Below, one piece after another: positions 57,424-64,000 of a stretch of 64,000 nt of DNA. Made by a program: the position numbers and the translations under genes. A model generated the notes under the pieces. The model saw only the letters and a program-made list of their open reading frames with translations. It did not search any database and had not been told where the DNA came from. Position 1 is the stretch's first letter, and the number at the start of each line of letters is the position of its first letter. The stretch is taken from assembly GCA_029931535.1 (NCBI GenBank), contig JAQPZY010001579.1:124001-188000 (forward strand), written 5' to 3'. The stretch is from Margaritifera margaritifera (taxonomy: Eukaryota > Mollusca > Bivalvia > Unionida > Margaritiferidae).

Positions 57424-59305
57424 AGCTCACCTCAATGAAGTAGAGAACTATTGTACAACTCCTGGCTTCTGCGTCTGCATCCACACTGATAAAAAAATAT
57501 ATATATATCTACAACCTCACTGCATTTCAACCATTCTTTCTTCATAGGTCCGAAGCAACAGTTTGGAGTGGGTTTCATGGCACCTACCCTAGGGGAGGGT
57601 GCGGTGCTGACAGGCACTAGGGGAGGGTGCTGACAGGCACTAATGTTGTACTTATATAGGGGAGGGTGCTGACAGGCACTAATGTTGTACTTATATGTAT
57701 ATCAGTTGTACATTCTTGTTCAAGTTTTTGCATATAGCTCAGGTTTTTTCCACACTGTATATATACTGTTATACCTGGAATCGTGAAACTTGGTGTGGAG
57801 ATACAGCTTGATGAGTACTATACCCTCATCACATAAAATAGACACTGTGACTCATATTTCACACTTGACTAACTTTGGTTCAGTTTCGTATTTTAAGCAT
57901 CTTAATGAGTACTATACCATCATTACAAAAATAGATCACTGTGAACCATATTTCATGCATCAATGACATTGGTTCATTTTTGTCATTGAAAGCTATTTTT
58001 CAAGCCCTGTTCATGCAAGAATCATCAAAATGGATAACAGTATGCATCTCTGTTTGTGCCACACCATTATAAAAAAAAGTTCACTCTGACCTACATTTCA
58101 CATTTTACTGGCTTAGGTTAAGTATTTGTGTTTAGCTCATAAGCAAATGGGATTCTGCACCCTGTATACATACCGTTATACCTAGAATCATGCAACTTGG
58201 TGAGGGGATGAATCTTGACGAGTCCTATACCCTCATTGTTAAAGTAGGGCACTGTAACCCTATGCTTCACTGACTTTGGTTCAATCTTGACCAATGTTCA
58301 TGTCAGAATCATCAAACTAGATGAGTATATGCATCTCTATTAGTATTACACCCTTGCAACAAATGAATGTCACTGTTACCTACATTTAACATTTTACAAG
58401 ATTATGTTAAGTTTTTGCATTTTTCTTGTGACCACATATATAGTTTTTTTTGCATCCTGTATATATACTGTTATACTTAAATCATGAAACTAGGTAAGGG
58501 GTAAGTACATTTTAGTAAGTACTTCTCCCTTATTGCAAAACAAGGTCTCTGTGACCTATATTTTATGCATTAAATGCATATTATGAGCAAGATCCATGTT
58601 ATTTAAATGCATTGATTTTGCATCTGATTGGTTGAACTAGTCAACACATTAGCAGCCCTTTTTCTGATAATATTTTATCAAATTTGATAAATAGGCTTGA
58701 TATCATCAAGATATATAATGTGTTTCATTATGCACAAAATTCATATTAATGACTTGATCTTGCACATGATTGGCTTAGTTTCTAAACTCTTGAAACACTA
58801 TTTCTGATCCAATTTTAATCAGACCTGGTAAATGGGTTAATATCGTCAAGATGTTGGATTGAATTTTATTATTGGCAAGACCTATTCATATTTATTAGGT
58901 AATCTTGTGTTTAATTGGCAGAGGATTTTTTTACCACCCGAGAGATATGGCACAGCATAGAGACTATTTTTGTTGAATTTTTATCAAACTTGGGAAATAG
59001 GCCTATGTCATCAAGATCTTGGTTTTGTATGATAATGAGTGAAATTCATGCATATTAATGACATGACCTTGCATCTGTTTGGCAGAGCTTGTCAACAGTT
59101 AAGCAACTATATTTCTGAACAGATTTTGGTGGCAGAGTTGGATTTTGAGCAAGATCTATATCTATTAATGAGGTAATCTTATATCTGATCGGCTAAGCTT
59201 GTTACAACCCTGGAGACCGAATTCCAGTCAGATATCTCTACCTTGGTAAATAAGCCTATACTGTCTTTGTAATAGACAGGTTCTATAATAAGTGAGATCT
59301 GCACA
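57424..59305 (+). repeat. Composite repeat, head and diverged core units
   Basis: Head-like TTTTAGCTCACCTCAATGAA at 57421. Then units with CACTGTATATATACTGTTAT, ATCATGAAACTTGGT, GATGAGTACTATACCCTCAT and GACTTTGGTTCA (57720-58560), then family A core units (58600-59300) with GATCTTGCATCTGATTGG and AACTTGG anchors. The tail appears after the TA transposon at 60845-61165. Confidence 0.75.
57590..57700 (+). repeat. GGGGAGGGTGCTGACAGG tandem duplication
   Basis: TAGGGGAGGGTGC(TGACAGGC)ACTA occurs three times (57590, 57619, 57657), the last two with TAATGTTGTACTTATAT attached. Confidence 0.85.
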
Positions 59306-59307
59306 TA

Positions 59308-60839
59308 CACCGCTCCCTTGATAACTCGCGCCCAGATAACTCGCGAACCCGCTTATAACACTGGGTCAGGCATGGATCCCATTTTTTTAAACTACAAAAT
59401 ACAACCAAAAAATGGCCCCTATTTGTTGAAGTTTAAAAAAAATCGCGATCAAAATTAGTAAATGAAACCTTGATATATTGCTCGTTTTATCATCAAAAAC
59501 AGTGGTTAGTACCCGGAAATTTGAATCAACATCATGAAATTTTCAACTTTTAATAAGAAGTCATATATTTTGTTCAATTTTCTTTCCAAACAACATTCTC
59601 AGTACACTATAAATAACAATATTCGACGAAATTTTGATCAATGAAAACATCGCTAATACCTACTCGTGGCAACACTTTAAAAATAAATACCAATTAAATA
59701 AGTTTTGTCAAGTGAAATTTGTGTTTTAGTTCTACCTTTTAATTTCGGTTTCAGTGTAATCATCATAAATACAATAAGCCCTCTTGTATTCAAACGTGAA
59801 AAATATAATTCAACCGACCCAGCTATCGGCGCGAGCGTTTCTGTAAGAATCTAAATGGCGACCTTTTTTTTTTTTTTTTTATCTCTAACTTGCAGAAGTA
59901 TTTGTTGTGTTGTTACACTCAATTAATAGCAGACCTGCTTTGTATTATCACATTAATTACGTCGTTTGTATCAAATCAAACAAAGGGGGTGGAATAACAG
60001 AAAAGTTAAAAGGCGTGCAAATACTGCCTGCATAAGAGCTTGTAGTCACAGCTGTGTGTCTGGTCAACTCATTTCAATTGATCAATCGAACACTGTTATA
60101 AATATTATTATGTAAGTAATATAATTAAACTACCTTAACTTATCCTACTCATTAACAAATGTGATAAAAGATAATAAGGCAACCAAACCAAATGAGTACT
60201 TGGTGAATAAAAAGCTTTGTTTTACAGATATGGTTCATTACGGAGAAGCGAGTTCCAGAGTTTGTATTGAACTTAAAATTTCTAACTTGCTACTCTGTGA
60301 TTTCCTCAAGGATGAGAAGAAGTTTCACTGTTACTTGATATGAAATCACAGCATCCATATTTTATTAATAGAACAATAAATAAATCGAGTTTTGACGTTG
60401 ACAGTTGTTTCACAAAATAAATGTCCCTAGTTTTTGAAAAAAAGAATCTTGTTTAGTTGTGAATCAACAACAACAAAAAGCAGTGACGTAATACACAATG
60501 TTTTCGTGTACATGTGTTGTTGAAACCGCTTGGACTAATGTTGTTAACGAGCTTTCAGAGGTTCGATATCTTGAAAATAAAGGTAATTTATACAGAAAAG
60601 CAAACAACTACATAAGAAAAAAGCTCTTTATTGATAATTATTCCCAATGTAATTATAAAACGAGTATTCAGCCATTAAACAGTACCATTACCCCCCCCCC
60701 CTTGCGGTTTCCTCGATGCCCAGCGGGGATGGCATGCCCTTCTTAATTTTTTTGAGGTCCCTCGGTAACTCGCGCCCTCGCTTATAGTGCAGTCTATGTT
60801 TTTGGACCCCGTTGAGTGCAAGTTATTGAGGGAGAGGTG
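59308..60839. mobile_element. 1.53-kb TA-flanked transposon (pogo/Tigger-like ends)
   Basis: Left end CACCGCTCCCTTGATAACTC then GCGCCC; reverse-complemented right end CACCTCTCCCTCAATAACTT then GC. Both are followed internally by AACTCGCG repeats (GATAACTCGCGAACCCGC; GGTAACTCGCGCCCTCGC). TA flanks both ends (59306-59307 and 60840-60841). 'CTCCCTxGATAACTCG' termini are typical of pogo/Tigger-type Tc1/mariner non-autonomous elements in animals (from memory). No transposase is recognisable; ORFs inside reach only 60-82 codons. Confidence 0.88.
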
Positions 60840-60844
60840 TAATA

Positions 60845-61165
60845 ATGAGATACATTGCATCCAATTGACTGAGCTTGTTACCTCTCTAGATCTAGAGACT
60901 ATATTTCTCATCCAGTTTCTATAAACTTGGTAAATGGGTTTATATCATCATGATCTTGGAGCCGGAGAGTGTATGCATATTATGCTTTTATCTTTTGAAA
61001 GAATTTTTATCTGAATATAGTACAAATCAACATGATATATAGTTGGGAGATAATTTACATAGGTAGTGTTCTTACAATGCTACATAAGCCTGCTTAGTGA
61101 AATTGTCAATTGTTAAGTTATGTGAGCTGGGTAAGAGATATCAAGCCCATTTGGGCCTCATCTTG
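60845..61165 (+). repeat. Composite repeat A, last core unit and tail
   Basis: ATGAGATACATTGCATCCAA, TGACTGAGCTTGTTACC, TGATATATAG, GTGTTCTTACAATGCTACAT and GATATCAAGCCCATTTGGGC match the tail copies at 17915-18145 and 38590-38810. Confidence 0.8.
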
Positions 61166-61371
61166 ATGAAAATATCTTGGTATCAGGGCCTTGCTGTTTT
61201 GTTCAAAATCAGGCCCATCTGGGCCTCATGTTGACAAATACATCATGTTATCAGGGGGCCTTTCAGTGTTATACAAATTATACATAGCTTCCATCATTTA
61301 TGGTATAATGGCATTCTACAACAACATAGAACTGCTTTAACAATTTCCTTCAAACTTGATTTCATCCTGGC

Positions 61372-61455
61372 ATAATGACTTTTCAAGTTTACAAATAATG
61401 CTGTGACTTTTCAAGTTTACAAATAATGCTGGACTTTTCAAGTTTATAAATAATG
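61372..61455 (+). repeat. Three-copy short tandem repeat
   Basis: GACTTTTCAAGTTTACAAAT plus AATGCTG occurs three times, with small length differences (61378, 61405, 61432). Confidence 0.9.
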
Positions 61456-61599
61456 ATGATCTGCTATCATAAACAGATGGGCTGCTTAAGATAGTACAAA
61501 CTGGCAGTGACTTTTTGTTAACTGCGGAACCAAGTTTGACCAAACTGTATAGAGTGCAGTCTGATGTATCTTCTGACATTCATACAGTGGTGCTTATCA

Positions 61600-62210
61600 G
61601 TCATCGGAGAGTGTGAATGTTCATATGTCTGTCATCAGATTGGGAGAATGTTCCAAAATATGTCATCAGATAGGGTGAATGTTCCTATATCTGTCATCAG
61701 ATAGGGTAAATGTTCCTATATCTGTCATCAGATAGGTTTAAGTTGTTCCTATATCTGTCATCAGATAGGGTGAATGTTCCTAAATCTGTTGTCAGATAGG
61801 GTAAATGTTGCTAAATCTGTTGTCAGATAGGGTGAATGTTCCTAAAAGTATTCAGATAGGGTGAATGTTGGTAAATCTGTCATCAGGTAGGGTAAATGTT
61901 GCTAAATCTGTTATCAGATAGGGTGAATGTTCCTAAAAGTATTCAGATATGGTAAATGTTGCTAAATCTGTCATCAGGTAGGGTAAATGCTCCTAAATCT
62001 GTTGTCAGATAGGGTGAATGTTCCTAAAAGTATTCAGATAGGGTGAATGTTGCTAAATCTGTTGTCAGATAGGGTGAATGTTCCTAAATCTGTTGTCAGG
62101 TAGGGTAAATGTTGCTAAATCTGTTGTCAGATCGGGTGAATGTTCCTAAAAGTATTCAGATAGGGTGAATGTTGCTAAATCTGTCATCAGATAGGGTGAA
62201 TGTTCCTAAA
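61600..62210 (+). repeat. ~31-bp minisatellite with two unit types
   Basis: About twenty units of GATAGGGTGAATGTTCCTAA followed by ATCTGTTGTCA, or a shortened form with AAGTATTCA. The short and long forms alternate in higher-order groups from 61820 to 62180. Confidence 0.95.
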
Positions 62211-62545
62211 AGAAGGAGAAAAACTGCTCATACAGTTTGGACTAAATTTGACAGGGAGTGCTCTGGTATATAGATCTTACAAATTATTGCTTTAATTTTT
62301 GTTTCTTTAAATGGCATCCATTCAATTACTGATGAGAAACCTCCAGGAGAGCATCCTGACAGTGACTTATATATAAATGAAAAAGAGAGATTCCAGCTTA
62401 TAGTTTGGAAGACATTGTACTAAAGAAATTGTACTTTAGAAGACCTGCTTGCATACAATTCTATGACTCGAATGAGTGCACATCATTTCATTTCTGATAA
62501 TCTTCTTTTGCTGGTAAGAATATTAAGCCTTGCACTTGTTTTCAG

Positions 62546-62615
62546 AGATAAGAAAGAAAAGCCACTTCCTAAATCCATAGAGGAAATGCCACAGTATGAG
62601 ACAGATAAGGGAAAG
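62546..62615 (+). CDS. EIF4B: EIF4B exon, Lys/Glu-rich segment
   Basis: Reads the base completing Arg, then DKKEKPLPKSIEEMPQYETD, KGK. It matches the charged D-x-K-K-x...P-K-x-x-E segment just before the conserved C-terminal block of eIF4B. Acceptor TTGTTTTCAG, donor GTAAGC, both strong. Phase 2 in, 0 out. Confidence 0.88.
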
Positions 62616-63965
62616 GTAAGCTGTTTCTTCAAGATTTGTTGGAGTTTACAAACACAGCAAGTTCTTAGTGTTTAGTTTTCATTTATCCTCCTTAAAAAGA
62701 AATCTGTTGAGATTCATTAAACCTTGCAGCAGCAGCAGTTAAAGAAAGCATTAGGTACAACTTCATGTCTAGTCTTCTGTGATTGTTGAATTTTCTTGTC
62801 GGAGAAATTTGACATGTCTGTACGTGAAATGGAAGCAAAGTCTCAGGGAAAAAAGTTGTGGATTAAAGGTCACACATTTATGTGAGATAAAAGTAACAGG
62901 AAAAAAATCACAAGAAAAATGTAACAATCAGTTACTTTGGATGAGATAAATTAAAACTGTATAGGACTTGAGTAATACAATTTAATTATTTCATCTATAA
63001 TTGTGTCAGATGTGAAAAACAATGCATTATAACCTAACTTGTCATACGTTTCATAACAAAATTGTTGGACACAAGTCATTTGGACCTTTAAGGCAAAAGT
63101 CGGAATGTTTGTCACATCAAATGTCAATATCAGGAGTGTGCTTTCTATTTTATTACTCAAAAAATAATTGCAGGTCAGACATTCTGGATTCCCATAAGTT
63201 TTTATTATGATATTAGTACAAACATAATCATTAATTAATAAGTTATAACTGATCAAGCAACTTCTTCCTAATAACTCGATAAACACATGTTGTATTTGTT
63301 TTTATTATAATTTATCATTTAAATTTAAGCATGTTGTTTAAGAAGAAGCAAGTTTTTTAACCTTTTTTATGGTTTGCAGATCAACTTTTTCATAATAATG
63401 CTTCTAAATTATAAGAAAAATTCATTTTAATTTATATTATAGATACATTTGTATAATTGTATACTTAATAATTGTGTGTGTGTTGAAGAAGGGTGCTGAC
63501 TTTTTTTCTTATGACCTCTTTTTCCTTTTATATATATATATCTTTCTGTTGTTGTTTTTTTTTTTTTCTTCAGGTGACTTTCTTTCCTAGATTTGTCTAT
63601 ACACTTCCTTATTCCCAGTATGCAGAATAACACCGCATTCTTATTTCTTTACCTTGACTGACTAGATCAAAACTTAACTTTACCATCAACCACTTTTCAT
63701 GAAATACTAGGGTTTTTTACTGCCTAAGTATCCAGCTGTAATAAATATATTATGTTATCAGTTTGATTCATTTATTCAATAAAGTGATCATGAGGGGGAA
63801 TGTGAGATGAGATTAACAATACTGTAGTCCATTCTGGTGTTGATGTGCTGCTAGGCAACACAAGATGCTTTGTTCATTGTAACTTGGTTATAGCCTTGTG
63901 GTTTTCACTGACAGATATGAAACATTTTCAAGTTTAAGGAATGTATTATGCATATCTTTTTCTAG
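62616..63965 (+). other. EIF4B intron before the last exon in the window
   Basis: AT-rich with no transposon recognised. A strong poly-T acceptor at 63547-63573 and two AATAAA hexamers (63740, 63778) raise the possibility of an alternative terminal exon; see findings. Confidence 0.65.
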
Positions 63966-64000
63966 GATTGGTGTGATTCTAACAAGTTTGCTGGTCTCCT
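63966..64000 (+). CDS. EIF4B: EIF4B exon, conserved C-terminal block (truncated by window end)
   Basis: After acceptor TTTTTCTAG it reads DWCDSNKFAGL in phase 0, following directly from the exon at 62546-62615. The NKFAGLL motif corresponds to the conserved S-K-Y/F-A-x-L block near the eIF4B C-terminus. The exon continues beyond the window, so the stop codon is not seen. Confidence 0.85.

Larger units (their letters stand above)
56105..62545 (+). other. EIF4B intron with octamer minisatellite and a nested TA transposon
   Basis: 50-bp minisatellite (56186-57238), GGGGAGGGTGCTGACAGG duplication (57590-57685), composite repeat A-like element (57424-61165) interrupted by a 1.53-kb TA transposon (59308-60839), 28-bp triplication (61372-61455), and a ~31-bp minisatellite (61600-62210). 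Confidence 0.75.

Overview
This is a low-GC animal genomic window with long introns. Most of it is introns of one plus-strand gene, a homologue of eukaryotic translation initiation factor 4B (EIF4B). Ten consecutive coding segments (677-799 to 63966-64000) can be joined with consistent splice phases and no stops. They encode, in order, a DRYG-like Arg/Asp/Gly-rich region, the conserved PRLQLQPRSKP and SIFGGAKPVDT blocks, a charged helix, a Ser/Arg segment, two copies of a P-K-E-N-x-W-x-K-R motif, an RGG-rich segment, and a C-terminal NKFAGL block that runs off the window end. The RRM-coding 5' end lies outside the window. The organism is most likely a mollusc, perhaps a bivalve. I infer this from the intron repeats (composite 'TTTAGCTCACC...AACTTGG' blocks, tRNA-derived SINEs, a KIAA1958-like Crypton recombinase gene, a DIRS-like RNase H relic). 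No marker names the species.

The introns are crowded with mobile DNA in nested order. Intron 11115-22651 carries a long composite tandem-repeat element. It is interrupted by a roughly 3.6 kb insertion with a two-exon, 447-codon Crypton-type tyrosine recombinase gene whose catalytic R, H-x-x-R, H and Y residues are all present. A 53-bp minisatellite follows. Intron 22869-36587 holds two hAT relics that keep a BED-like finger and the C-terminal dimerisation region but lack the catalytic core. It also holds a decayed DIRS-like RT/RNase H segment, a 165-bp hAT MITE with a perfect 8-bp target duplication, and a 1.2-kb hAT-like relic. A third BED/hATC relic lies at about 8 kb. Intron 43310-52400 contains a palindromic MITE, a 922-bp inverted-repeat element with one short ORF, and a 1.8-kb element with TA duplications and repeated subterminal motifs. 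Intron 56105-62545 opens with a 50-bp minisatellite of about 21 units, each with an exact or near-exact POU octamer, and later contains a 1.53-kb TA-flanked transposon.

Four dispersed copies of a double-hairpin MITE with TA target duplications, and several families of 135-200 bp diverged tandem repeats, fill much of the rest. No second host gene is convincingly present. One decayed minus-strand ORF block near 19.3-19.8 kb is unrecognised. The most useful points for follow-up are the intact-looking Crypton recombinase, the recurrent BED+hATC deletion architecture, the octamer array beside an EIF4B exon, and a possible alternative 3' terminal EIF4B exon.
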